Shown here piece by piece: positions 24,252 to 37,033 of a stretch of 64,000 bases of DNA. Within the stretch, counting starts at the first letter, position 1. Each line of letters opens with the position of its first letter. Source of the stretch: Polytrichum commune (Eukaryota; Streptophyta; Polytrichopsida; Polytrichales; Polytrichaceae). The notes under the pieces were generated by a model that was given only the letters and a program-made list of their open reading frames with translations, did not search any database and was not told the DNA's origin. The translations under genes were made by a program, and so were the position numbers. The stretch covers positions 35,295,554 through 35,359,553 of the forward strand of contig OX485803.1 in the NCBI GenBank assembly GCA_950295325.1, written 5' to 3'.

Positions 24252-24260
24252 AAGGATTCT

Positions 24261-25102
24261 AGTATTGTTGACCCCCCCCCCCCCTTTATCTGCCCTTCCT
24301 CCTAATCGAGCCCCTCTCAATCCAAATTAATCAAGCTAAATGTGTCTATTTCCACCAAATCAAACTTATGGTGCCATGGGAAAATAAAGTGATGTGTTTA
24401 GAGGAAATACATGGGGGCTAGGTTGAGCTCACCCAACGTTCACATGGTGCCATGCATTATGCACTCACAAATGCATTGTTCGATGCCAAAATTTTATTGC
24501 ATGTCAGGTGGATGGGGGTAATAGGGATCACATAGTATCACCCTATGTTGTTTCCCAAATTTAGATTGGGATTGGTGGACATGCTACATCTAATAGTTCG
24601 CAATTAGCAAGTGATGCCCCCGACCCTAACTCCTCATTTCACCCACACTCCCTATTGCATGACTCCCTTATAGCCATCTCGATGTCAATCTCAAAATGAA
24701 TAAATATGGGTTCGTCCCTAAAAATACATTTGATAAGTGAGGTTGATTATGGACTTGAATCATTTCAATTTATGGCTAACTACATTTGCACCTTATGTAA
24801 GAGCGGTTGGGGGGGGGGGGGGTTGTTCAAAAAGTAGAAAATCTAGCAATGGCCAAACTATTTGACAACACAAACCCTAAACCTATTATGACTTGAATTA
24901 AAGTCACCAAAACATTTCCTTGCCTTCAAACTCATACTTGGAACTTGTAAAGGATCAATCAAACAAAGGTCTCAAAAAGGAGGAGCATCTCTTGGAAGAA
25001 TGAAGCAGGGCACTTTCCAACTAGGGTGGATTTTCGTCCCCCTTTCTACTGCTTTTTTACTTCAATTATCAGTTCACCGGATTGCAAATAAATCAAGAGA
25101 AA
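24261..25102. other. Spacer, no gene seen
   Basis: AT-rich with homopolymer C run near 24,274 and G run near 24,809. No coding region is supported. Confidence 0.55.
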
Positions 25103-25330
25103 GGGCATTATCACATACGAGCATACCTCTCATTTATCCAACTTAAAAATCTTTAAATAGTATGTAGCCCAGATGTTACAACTTTTAGTTGATTTGACAC
25201 CAAAATTAGCTTCAAAAGACCGCGAATTGGTCTAATCCAAGTCATTTAAGATGAATTTGACAACAAACTTATAGGGGATTGAGTTTTCACGTCGGGTGGA
25301 TGAGAGGTACACTCATATGCGATAATTCCC
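25103..25330. mobile_element. Small foldback element (MITE-like)
   Basis: The left end GGGCATTATCACATACGAGC continues to ACCTCTCAT. The right end reverse-complemented reads GGGAATTATCGCATATGAGT and continues to ACCTCTCAT, giving ~37-bp imperfect terminal inverted repeats around a 228-bp unit. No clear target duplication. A partial inverted relative is at about 11,186-11,372. Confidence 0.72.
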
Positions 25331-26448
25331 TCCCTCCAAAAGTCCCCATGGAACGATAAGAAAGCAACCGAACAAGCATTGATAACCTTGAGTGTGCATG
25401 GAGCATGGAGGATGACCAAATGTTAGAACAAACATTTGGGTACCTGCAAATAGAAAGAGTCATGAATGCTAGAGAGCATTGCACCTGCACTTTTCAAAGA
25501 GGACATACTATCCTTGGAGGCTCGGTGTGCAGTATTAAATTTTGGCAAAAGGTTTTGATGTTCTCCCTGTTTAGTATGAAACGTTTGGGAAACACAAAAA
25601 AGTCGTATTATCGAGGTGTCGTCTTCTCATTAATATGACAAATGGTGTAAAGTTGTCGTATTATTGAGGGAATACAAAAACATAAGTAAAATGAGCTTAA
25701 AAATATGTACAACGGTTTTACCAATATAGGTGGTATGAAATACTAGCTTATTACTCCAAACAATTACAAATATTCTCAAGAACTCTTGAAATAAGAGTCC
25801 AAAGATCTCAGTTGTTGCCTACCCAAGTTAGCAACTGTCATCTTTTCTAAATTCCCTACTCATAACTTTTGAAAACTAATAATTTCATTCACACCAAAAT
25901 AGAAAGAGTTCTCTAATAAGAAACTAACAATGATGCATGACGTTTAGCAATCACTAAGCTTTACTATAGGTGGAGCAACATCATCCACATCTATTGAATC
26001 TAGATCAACATCAAGACAAAACGAAATTGGAGACTGCAAGAATGCAAGAGAGTGCACCAGATACTGGTGATACTATATCACCATGAATACAAGGCAACAT
26101 ACTAGGCAGGAGGCCACTCTAACCCTAACCATGTCCATTCTACACTAGTAACCCTAATTATCATTAAGTTCCCAAGGAGTTCCCAAGTGAAAAATGGATG
26201 TATTTTAGATGTACATAACACAAATGAAAGGAATTTTAGCATTAACTACCTCTTTAATATGACAAAACAAAGATTCTAAATGTCACATCAATGAGTGTTG
26301 TATGTTAGTCGTATCAAAGAGGGAATTTTGGACTAAAAAGCTTGGTCTCGCAAAAATGTGTCGTAATATCGAGGGTGTTGTGTAAACGAGTGTCGTATTA
26401 AAGAGGTTAGACTGTAGCTTACTTTTGGACAACCTCCTATCTGACACA

Positions 26449-26694
26449 CAGGCTGGGGATTCGTGGCACTCAAGTAAAATCATCCATCCAAGATATCGTG
26501 GATGAAGTGGCTCCAATAAAAAAAGCCCCCCTATGGGGTTGAGGCCGATTCATTCGAATGTGACGTCACTAGACTAATTCGGGCCTTTGACTCTATTTCC
26601 GGAATCAAATTGCCCAAAAATAGCCATTTAGATGATTCCTATGTTTTTTTCATCCGCACGGATGATTTTACTTGAGTGCCACGAATCCCTGGCC
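26449..26694. mobile_element. Mutator-like MITE with 9-bp target duplication
   Basis: Near-perfect ~30-bp inverted repeats (GGGATTCGTGGCACTCAAGT, then AAAATCATCC, and their reverse complement) bound a 246-bp unit. The flanks are perfect 9-bp direct repeats TCTGACACA at 26,440-26,448 and 26,695-26,703. No coding capacity. Confidence 0.87.
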
Positions 26695-26703
26695 TCTGAC
26701 ACA

Positions 26704-29700
26704 GGGCTTATATTTTTCATCCATGCTAACTTAGCTTTCATGACATGTGCAATCTACATCAACAATTCGTGACTAGATTTTTTGATCCATCAAAAATGCT
26801 TGCACTATGAAACTTTAATTTCAATCATTAAAATGGTCGAGAAAATACACACTGGTTGCATATAAAACATACATATACACAAGGCAGTAGGTCTATCGTT
26901 TCCCTTGGAATGAAGCTCATTGACGTTCCCAACTGAATCCATGAATAGGTAAAAGTTTTGGGAATTAGTGTGGACATTTCAGGAAATTGTTATGTGGACA
27001 ATCCGAAATGTTCACGCTTATGTTATTAAGCCTCCCCAAGATCTGAAACAAAGTTACTTTTATTCTACCAGAGGAGACCTGTTTGGCCAGTCCCAAGCTA
27101 AGAAATCAAGCCTTGCCAAACATGAGTATGTAAATGGAAGCAAGGTCACATAGGCTGGCCTGAGCTGTAACTGCACTGTTGCAATAAGTGGACAAAAGGC
27201 ACAACACCTTTCATCTTTGGCTTGTATCATAAGGTATGTGGGTGTTATTTGGTTTGTTTTTCATGTTCTCCAACTTCTACCGATTAGATTTACACAACAA
27301 AACTCGTGTGACAGTACCAAATGTACGATGAAACAAGTGCAAAAATCGGATTGAAAATCGAACCGTACCTCTCTTTATTTAGTTATGGTTTTCGGAAGTG
27401 CATGTTTGTTGATTTCTTACCTAGATGTATAGGTTCTCCTGATTGTTTTCACTCTCGAGTGTAGAGTAGTTACTAATATTTTGAAGGCGTAGTCCAACCT
27501 CTTTTAAACCTGTGTTTTTATGGTGTTTGTTTTTTGATCCTCACTTAACCACATACCAATCACATCTAAGGGTCCGATTAACAAAACAAGCCACTTAAGA
27601 CCCCACCTACGTTACAAACTACAAAGGCAAGTAGTTTTGGGAATCTATCATGAGAAGGAAGACTTATATAGTCGACCCTCCATAGGGGAATGCTACCATG
27701 TGAGTGGTGAGCGGTGACATGTGAGCAGTGGGAGGAATACACAACATGGATATAGGGGCACTTGGATCCTATAGCCATGGCATTGCGAGATATTTTGGGA
27801 ATGCATACGAAAATCAATGAACCCAAATCCTCATTACTAGGAGGGTTTTAGAACATGGAATGCTATCATATAAGCAATGAGGAAGGTAAAATATATGGAA
27901 ACACACCCACTAGTATCCCATATCTTTGGTATCTTGGCATAAAGAATATTGAGTCTATTCAATAATCTACAAACAGTGAGGAATTAGCCTAATGAAATGT
28001 CTTACTCTACTTTGAAATTTGACAAACACAAGGTTGATTTGAGGTTGACTCAATGGATAAGAATAACTTTATAAGAATTATTTGCCGATGCTCATCCCAA
28101 GATTCATAGCCAACTTGAATGACCTCCTCAATTTCCCTTGGGTAAACCAAATGTAATGCAAACAACGGTTCCAAACATGGACAAAAAGTTGATTTTGAAA
28201 ACCAAAAAAACATTTTCCATAAATCTATATTTTTTCTTTTAAAAAAAATCCCCACATATAGGCCTTTTTAAAGGCCCTTCGAAGTTCCAATACTCTTGGA
28301 TGGATTGGATGGAGAGGAGCGTCATTTCTAAAAAGAGAATTTTTTTGGCAAAACTTAATAAAATTTGGAACCAACTTCAATGTGCACAAAATGTTGGAAA
28401 ACACATGTTTTTCAAAGTGTTGTGGATTTTTCAAAAGTCATAAGAAGGCCTTAGGAAGCGTTGGGAGCGTTATTTCTAAATAACTTCCAAAAACTTAGTA
28501 AAATTTGAACCAACTTCAAAATGTCTAAAATATTGGAAAAGACCCTTTCGTGTGAAAGTGGATTGCATTGTGAAAGAATCAATGTTTTCATTATAGCCGG
28601 AGAGGATGATGAATGTAATTTTATTTTTTTAAATTTTATTTTTCAAGGTTTATGCCAAGTTACATCAACAATATCACCCAAAAACACCTGCAATTGTTGC
28701 AACAATTTCAACCCACAAACCTCGCAAGGATTAGATTCACACAATACCATGCAGGATGTTGAAACATAATACCATGTCACTCTATGTTGGTGGTTGTATT
28801 CTAGTGCAACCATAGAGGAAGGCTTTCACAATCTTTCAAAACAATCGAGATTGTGGCCTTTGTGTTACATGCAATGAATTGGTCACATGCTCTTAGTATG
28901 TTCTTACTAAGGACAAGTAACATGTGTGTGGTATGCATATGCGTTAAGAGGGTATTTATTTGGGGGTATCATGTGCATGAGTTTGATTTGAATCCACCCA
29001 AGTGTTATACATAACATCATTTTTGGTCAATATCATTGATCCTATTGGTACCCTATCATTAGAAGAGGAAAGGAGGGTCAAATAAACCTTGGAGGACCCT
29101 CAATTGGTAAGTGAAAAAAAAAATGCTTCTTACTAGTTTGATTTCACCCATGGGCCCAGGCAACCAAGAATCTCATGAGTAGATCTCATTCGAGTACATC
29201 TCATTAGAGCAGGAAATCAAAAGATTGGACCTTTAGAGTGGACCCTTTAGACTATTAGTAAGAGTCGGTTCTCCTCATTTATTGGTTTGGCGGGGCTTGT
29301 TGCATGTTTTGCCCCAAATATTTGAACAATGATTACTTGTCTTGATTTCATGCATGGCACATTATGTGCCATGAAATATGAAAGGGAAAGTCCGGGGGGG
29401 GGGGTCACTAAAAGTCCCCCAAACTCGAGGCCCATTTCTATAACTCTTCCTCCTCTAATGATGGGATGTAAATTTATAGTACACTCTAGTTGTTGCAATT
29501 TAAGTAATTATTGTTGTTGTTCCAGAGTAGATGTACTTACATCCAACACCCAAAATAACGTACACAAAGTATGTACACTACAATCTAGTAGCCAAGGCTT
29601 CTATTGACATTTAACTTATAAAGTATTCATAAGGGAGGGGTATTGTTTCACCTTGTTTTTTACAAATCAATAGGGTGCTATGAATATTATGGGGGAGGTA

Positions 29701-32203
29701 AGTATGCTCTTTGGACATTGCAAATCAAACAATGTGAGGGTATAAGAGGGGATTTTTTAAGGCATTGATGTACATAATATATGTAAGGGGGAGTTATGTT
29801 TACTATAATTTGTTATTGTCAGAGGGCAACAACTAATGCATTGCCATGCTAGGGAAAGCTCTCCTCAAGCTCTTTAGGCTATTGACAACAAAATACCATG
29901 ATCCCAAAAAGTAATTTTTTGCTATGCTTATGAAAATTAGAGCAAAGAGTGATGTGCCTCCATTTGAAGGTTTTCGCGAGAGTGGCCAAGCACTTTGTGA
30001 AATAATTTTTTTGTCATAATCAAATTACAAAATAGATATACAAATATAATGTCTATTGAGAATTTTAAAGTAGACGTTGATGTACAAATCATGATTTTAA
30101 AGTTTACAATTTCTTTTATACAATGTTTGTGCTTACTGTATGACGTAAACGATCATTTGTTGGTAAATCTAGATACTATTACTTTCATAGCTTCAATGAC
30201 ATATATTGCATGGTCAAATTATCATGAGCTATATCACATGGATGATTAAAACCTTTAAACCTTTCTCAAATTTGAAAGTGAAAGTGGATGTGAGATATTT
30301 AATTTGTAAGCCAACCCTTGGGATAGATCTAGAAGATGTTGGCTTCCAACTCCATACACGTGAGGGGTATTATCATATGTGATGTGTTGGTATATATCTT
30401 TAACATCCCCTAAATTACGTTCTCATATCTAAATTTTTTACCTCTTTAGACACCCACCCCACCACTCGGTATTCCAAGACAACTTGATACAATCCAAATG
30501 CACATATTGTAGAGCATAGGAACAAATGGGAGAGAGATTATAGTATACACTTATAATGTATACTATGGTGGGGAAGAAATGCCAATGAGTTATACTCCAA
30601 ACACATGTGTATCATGTATCTATGCAAGGTTGACTTCATGATGGTGAACACCTTCATGTTTACAGTTGTATCGTAATATTACAACAAGGACATGTGCATC
30701 ATACCCACATCATATAGGGTTGCAAATTGTTGTCAAGCACTAATAGTCAATAATATATAATCATAATTTGATATTAGTACATTGTTGATATATAACTTGT
30801 ATGAACTTTCAAGATATGTAGGTAATTGTAGGTATTTCCGAGGTCCGCTTACTGACATTCAAGCTACACTAATATCTTGAGGCTTAATTCTGGATATACA
30901 AAATGTTGGATTGATAACATAGCAATAAATCCCTTGTCAAGATGTGAAACATGAATTCCACAGTTTTAGGAACCATTTCTCAAATGTCAAATGTCCTCAT
31001 GCGTTTCATTTATAGCCAAACTATTTGCATATCATGGAATATAGTCTACAAATAGAAATGCATTTCTCTTGTTATTGTTGGCTCACATGTTACTGCTCAC
31101 TCACATGGTAGCTTCCTCATCCTCCATATTACAACACTTGATTATATGACACCTCAACTATACGACGCAATTCCCATCGACCAAACTTTCTAGTGTTAAT
31201 TTGCCTCATACTACAACTATGACGCTTGTAATACAACATTTTTGAGGCCCAAGTTGTCAAATAATAGAGGTATTTATGTGCATGAGTGGTAGGATCCACA
31301 TATATTTCAAGGTTCATATGTGATTAGTACTTTGAAACATACAAAGGAACCTTGGAGAACGTTATGAGCATTTTTCTTCAATACAAATGTTCTTTCATAC
31401 TTATGTAATTTCATTATTTATACAAAATGACATTTTATGTCAACATGAGCCATTTTCTTGAAACCCTCGATAGTACGACATTTAAGGCCAAAATGTCATG
31501 TTACCGAGAATACAACATTTGAATAACACAACACTTTCTTGCATGACCAAACATGTCCTAAGAAAGAGGGAGAACATTAACATGAATTGCAACTCTTCCA
31601 AGATGGATGATGATAGAATATTCCCTACCAACATGTATGCTTGCATGTCAATCTAACTTAGTAATCCTCATATGTTTGACTGAGGTAGACAACACTTCTT
31701 CAATTACATTCCTTATTAGGACACATATATTTGAGAGTTATGTGGTTTGATGTGGCTCCAGAAAAAATGCTAAAAGGATATGTGTTTACAAGAGATTGGA
31801 TTGTGTGCTTAATAGTCAACATAATTGAGACAACCTATATAACCACTTAATGAGCATGAGAATCGTCCCTTTGGTAATGGACAAGATATTTATATAGGCT
31901 CCATAAATCCATGAGAATAGCGGCTACATTTTTAAGTTAGATTTGCTAACCATCTTATACTAATCACGTGTTTCATTTCCTAAGAAAATTGGGCTAGTTG
32001 GGAAACGTAACCATTCAAGACCCATCTACCTTATACATGTTGAAGAGTGGCCCAAAATTTAAGCAACCTGCAAACATACTTGAGGCAGTGTTGGTTTTTA
32101 AATTGAGGCAGAGCCAGTAGACTGCAGATACCTCTGATTACCTATGTGAGGAGCTCCATGGAGGAATTAAAAACAAGTGAATAAGTTGTCAAGTAATGTC
32201 TAG
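26704..32203. other. Gene-free AT-rich spacer with dispersed repeats
   Basis: No gene can be supported. The stretch holds one member of the dispersed inverted-repeat family (27,230-27,610), a partial duplication at about 28,250-28,560 (two versions of a segment with AACTTA(A/G)TAAAATTTG and CCAACTTCAA), G-runs near 29,394, and stretches with CGTATTATCGAGG-like motifs (also at 25,600 and 26,270-26,410) that recur in the window but were not resolved. Confidence 0.5.
27230..27610. repeat. Dispersed inverted-repeat element (member 2)
   Basis: It matches 46,009-46,390 through landmarks CATGTTCTCCAAC, GATTTACACAACAAAACT, TTATGGTGTTTGTT and GATCCTCAC. Its ends, AAGGTATGTGGGTGTTATTTG and the reverse complement of the ACCCCACCTACGTT side, are imperfect inverted repeats. 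It shares its right-hand part with the copies at 16.3 and 58.6 kb. Confidence 0.72.
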
Positions 32204-32209
32204 CCCAAG

Positions 32210-32534
32210 CCAATGTGTATGTTTGACAAATTTCATTTGACATCCAACTTCAAATCCAAAGTGTCACATGACGTTTTCAAAAACAAAAATGAATGTTAAT
32301 TGACATGTACATTTTATTCTAAAATGTCACCTCACCTCAATGTCACATGTCAAGTGATACATGTCATTTCAAATTCTAAAGTGTTAATTGACATGTGGTT
32401 TTTTTCATCACAAGTCACACTACATGTTAAAATGTAAATTGTGCATGTCAATTGACATGCATTTTATCTTTGTGCAAGTTTTTGCGTGTCAAATGTCAAA
32501 AACTTCCAAAAACTTTGTCAAACATACACACTGG
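32210..32534. mobile_element. Foldback element (MITE-like)
   Basis: The left end CCAATGTGTATGTTTGACAAA is mirrored at the right by TTTGTCAAACATACACACTGG. Internal motifs such as TGTCAATTGACATG are themselves palindromic. The flanks share the direct repeat CCCAAG (32,204-32,209 and 32,535-32,540). No coding capacity. Confidence 0.75.
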
Positions 32535-32540
32535 CCCAAG

Positions 32541-33190
32541 CAATGCCCAAAATTCTATCCTCCCAGATTCTATTTGCTGTAATTTTGGAGTGTTTAAGGT
32601 TTAGAATGGCCAAACAATCACCTTGCAAGACTTGGTGATATCGTTTTTTTAGTCATGTGTATGGTTTTCTATGGCTAGTTTCGCGACCAAGTTATAGATG
32701 TTTTGCTCACTAATTTAAATATTAAATTTACGGCCAACTCTTCACCTTTCTTGCAAACCTCCATGAAGTGCTTCTTGTGTTTTGCCAGGATTTGAGGTAT
32801 AGACAAGTCAAGTCGGAGATGACTTAAATTGCAATCCCCAACCTTTAAGAGATACATGACTAGAATAGCAAGACTTGTTGTCAATCTTGACAACATTGTG
32901 AACAAGGACATCATTTTTGTTGACATGGTTGATTTGGATGTATATGATATTACAATGTCCAACTCCAAATACAATCGTTTCACTATGAATTTGCACTAGC
33001 AATCCCTACATTGCCCTTCACCTCTCTGTTTGGCTAATATTCGTAGCTTGGTGTGGCCCTTGCCATTGGGAATATATTTCCACATCAAATTCAACTTTTG
33101 TTTGTTCTTGTACATCTCAGCTGTGATGACAAGAATATGGGAGCAATTGCCATTAGGTCCAAATTAACAATGTTACATGGGCACAATATG
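32541..33190. other. Spacer, no gene recognised
   Basis: Open frames here, including a 102-codon minus-strand frame at 32,675-32,983, match no family I know. Confidence 0.45.
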
Positions 33191-33765
33191 AATGCATTAT
33201 AGAGGATCCACATTGAAGAATGAAGAGGACAATAGACTAAGTAACAACAACAAAGTGTGAGCACATCCATCAACATGAATATTAGTGATGATAACAATGT
33301 AAATACCAAGGATAACAATAACATGCAAAAACTATGAATATTGATGATGGTATAGTAAACATTACAACAATGTAGTATGGATGCATTAAAATTTATCCAC
33401 ACTAAAGAGCATGGGGGACAACCAAAAACAAAGTGTGGATGCATACACCAACATGAATACCAAGGATGATAGTAGCATGCAAAAATTGTGAACATTAATG
33501 AGGGTATGATATATGTTGCAACAATACAATATGGAATATACATCATAGAAGATTTATATTGAAGAGTGAGGGGAACAATACGAACAAGAGAGAAATGTGG
33601 GTACATCCACCAACATAAATATTAGAGATCATAACAAATGAATACTAGAGATGATAATAACATGCAAAAAGTGTGAAGATTGGCTAGGGTATCCCAGTAT
33701 ACGTTACAACAATACATTGCGGATGCACCATGAAGAATCAACAAGGAGGATAGCAAGAAGAACAA
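33190..33765 (+). repeat. Satellite-like array, about four ~165-bp units
   Basis: Repeated landmarks are AACATGCAAAAA, (G/T)ATGGTATA-like then ACAACAAT, ATGGATGCA and CATCCACCAACAT-like segments, at intervals of roughly 150-190 bp (near 33,200, 33,395, 33,550 and 33,725). The array ends where Copia-related sequence begins. A 171-codon frame across it on the minus strand is a product of the repetition. Confidence 0.75.
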
Positions 33766-33779
33766 AACATGACCTCTTC

Positions 33780-36700
33780 CGCTAACAATAATAGTGCAAG
33801 TGATAGTAACCCACCCACCATGTCTCCGGGGACTCCTCAGCTTTTTCATCTATTCGCCCAACTAGTGGGACACATGTTAGATTAGCAGGAGGTCAGAGTC
33901 ACCATGTTATTGGTGTCGGGAATGTCGACATTCAGCTCTCATCAGGAGAAATAAAGACTGTTCCTTCTGTGCTTTACACCCCAGGAATCACAAAAAAATT
34001 GTTGAGCGTAGGGACGTTGGCTAACCAACACAAAACCCTAGTTTTTAGGTCAAATGGATGTTTTGTGCTAGACAATACTACCCTTAAGGTAGAAATCTTC
34101 GCCCCGAGAGAAACCAGCAAGGGGCTCTACAGACTGTTAGGAACACAAAAATCTGTAGAATCTGAAGTCAACCTACTTTACCCCAACTCGCCAGCCACGC
34201 TATGGCACAAACGTCTCGGCCATTTCCACACCAAAGGAATACAGAGCATGATTCATTTCGAAGCAGTGAAAGGGCTGCCTCACCTACATTTTGCAAACCA
34301 GACCTATAGCGGCTGTCAACTCGGAAAACACGCCAGGACAAAAATGCCCAAACAAGCCACACATCACGCCTCAAAAATCTTAGAGCTTGTCCACTCTGAT
34401 GTATGCGGACCCTTCAAGGTAAATTCTCTTGGTGGCTGCAGATACTTTGTCACTTTCATTGATAACTTCTCAAAGAAGATGTGGATCTATTTTCTCACCA
34501 ACAAGAACCAAGTGTTATCAAAATTTCAACACTTCGTCCACCTCATGAAGACAACCACAGGACAGGTTGTCAAGACCCTTCGGACGGACAATGGAGGGGA
34601 GTACACATCGAAGGACTTCTCTAATTTTTGTTCCTCAAAAGGCATCTCGCGAGAATTGACGCCACCCTACACACCTGAGCGCAATGTAGTTGCTGAGCGG
34701 AGGAATCGCTCACTATTAGACATTACCAGGTGTCTCTTAATCGACAAATCCTTACCCGGGCACTTGTGGGGGTAGGCAGTTAAAGCTTCCGGAGACATTC
34801 TGAATCTTTGTTCCACCAAACAACACCCAGACAAGACTCAAGACGAACTTTTTTATGGTAAGAAACCTTCCATTAGCCATTTGAGAGTCTTTGGATCACC
34901 AACTTTTGCGCATGTCCCAAAAAATTCTCGATCAAAACTAGACCCGAGTTCTGAACAATGTGTGCTTCTAAGTTTCGACGAGGCTACCAAAGCCTATAGG
35001 TGTTACAGACCCTCAACCAGAAAAGTGTTCATATCGCGGGATTTGTTCATTGATGAAACTGCTCCTTTTGAGTCCCATCAAATTCCAGCAGCCAAGCTGG
35101 AGATCCCAGCTGACTGCACTCCAGCACCGACGACAGCAGAAAATTCTCGGTCTCGCTTGGACCACTGCATGCAGTCCATCTCGGACTCACACAGCGACGG
35201 CAACCTCACTCAGCAGCCACAACTATCTTCCCCGACTGAGGAACTTCTACCTCGGCCGTCACCGAATGACTCAGAACAACTAGACCCTGTAATCGAAACT
35301 ACCTTGTAATCGAAACTACCCTGTTAGAACCGAACACTCTTCTCCCACCTGCGAACCCCTTTACGGAGAATGAAGAACCCACCGCCCCTTCTCCAGCGAA
35401 CCACCCTCGGCGCTCAGAACGAATTCGCCGCTTCCCCAAACACCTCCACGATTTCGCAGCCCATTTAGAACTCCACCCTCAAGATCCTACTTCAGAGGAC
35501 TTCACCGAAAACCTCACCTTCAAGCAGGCTCATCTCAACCCGAAATGGAGAACTGCCATGCAAGAAGAGATCGATTCGATCTACAACAATCACACATGGT
35601 CTCTGGTTCCACTCCCCCCCAACAAAAAAGCCATTACCTCACGTTGGGTATTTAAAGTCAAACCAGGCATCAGCAGCAATCAAACAAGATTCAAAGCCCG
35701 TCTAGTCGCACGAGGATTCGAACAAACAAATGGAGTGGATTTTCTCGACACCTTCGCACCTGTGGTACGCTGGGAGACCATTCGAATCCTCATCGCCATC
35801 GCAGTACATCTAAACTGGTCAATTCACCAATTGGACGTACTCACAGCCTTTCTCAACGGGATTCTAAAAGAGGACGTCTATATGCTCCAACCTCCAGGTT
35901 TTATCAAACTCCGAGCGGAACATTTAGTATGCAAACTCCACAAATCTCTCTACAGACTCAAACAGAGTCCCCGAGCCTGGTATGTTTGGCTTCATGCTGC
36001 CCTCCTTGCCTGGAAGCTCACTCAATCTCACTCAGACCCAAATCTCTATTTCGCTCATGTCGGTACTGATACCATTGTCCTCCTAGTGTACGTTGATGAT
36101 ATTCTTCTTACAGGCAGTAACAATCAGTTGATTACCCAACTCAAGGGCCATCTGCATAAAACCTTCCGAACCAACGATCTCGGCCCCATTCGAAAGTACC
36201 TCGGCGTACAGTTCGAACGTAACTCCACCAGCCTTCGAATGCACCAAAGGGAGTACGCAATCGACATCCTTCAACAATTTGGCATGGAACACTGTGCTCC
36301 ATCCTAGACCCCCCTTCCTGAAGGAAGAACGCTCTCCAAAGATTCTGCTACCTCTCCTGTTGATGCTACCCTCTACATGATGCTTGTAGGTAAGCTCTTT
36401 TTTCTCACCAAAACCCGTCCCGATATTACACACGCTGTTAGTGTTGTAAGTAGATTTATGCAAAATCCGCAGGAAGCTCATCTTCAAGCTGCTAAACATC
36501 TCCTGCGCTACATTCGTCGCCATCCAGACCTAGGCTTGTATTTTCAACAAGGGGAGAAAAATTGCCTGAATGGATACACCGACGTTGATTATGCTCAGGA
36601 TATTGATGATAGGGTTTCAGTGGGAGCTTACATCTTCTTCCTTGGCAATTCTCCTATTTTGTGGAATTCCAAGAAGCAATCCAGTACTTCTAGGTCCTCA

Positions 36701-37032
36701 TGCGAATCTGAATATAGAGAGCCCTTGCCCAATGTTCTTGTGAAGCTATTTGGAATCGGAGATTGCTGGATGAACTTAGAATATTGGACGACAAGCCTAC
36801 AAACATCTACTATGATAACCAGAGCAGCATTAAACTTAGTTACAACCCAGTCTTTCACGAAAAATCAAAACACTTCCAGATTGACTACCACTTCACCCGT
36901 CAGAATGTCGAAGACAACACAATCAAGGTCGAATTTATTTCATCCCAGGAACAACCAGCGGACATTCTCACAAAACCACTTGGGAGAATCAAGTTTGAAA
37001 TCTGCAGACAGAAACTTTACCTTCGTAGCTAA
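33780..37032 (+). pseudogene. 5'-truncated, broken Ty1/Copia pol (protease end, integrase, reverse transcriptase, RNase H)
   Basis: Domains come in Copia order. First is a protease remnant (HHVSGD, with the catalytic DSG site damaged by a one-base loss near 33,805), then the integrase zinc-binding region (LWHKRLGHFH...) near 34,200-34,350, whose usual first Cys of CxxC is missing (YSGC). The integrase core has D (HSDVCGPF), D (TDNGGEY) and E (PERNVVAERR). Reverse transcriptase has the LLVYVDDILL box at about 36,085-36,115. RNase H starts with NGYTDVDYAQD and continues to a TAA at 37,030-37,032. Breaks are a TAG at 34,773, a 17-bp tandem duplication at 35,288-35,321 that shifts frame, a TAG at 36,305 and a frameshift between 36,714 and 36,763. 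No gag, primer-binding site or 5' LTR was found. Confidence 0.95.
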
Positions 37033-37033
37033 C

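Noticed and set aside
21883-24262. Two pairs of identical proteins on opposite strands
   Set aside because: They are mirror images produced by the foldback arms. Nothing in them resembles a transposase or other family.
33091-33849. 171- and 75-codon minus-strand frames
   Set aside because: They lie across the ~165-bp tandem array and repeat with it, so they reflect repetition rather than selection.
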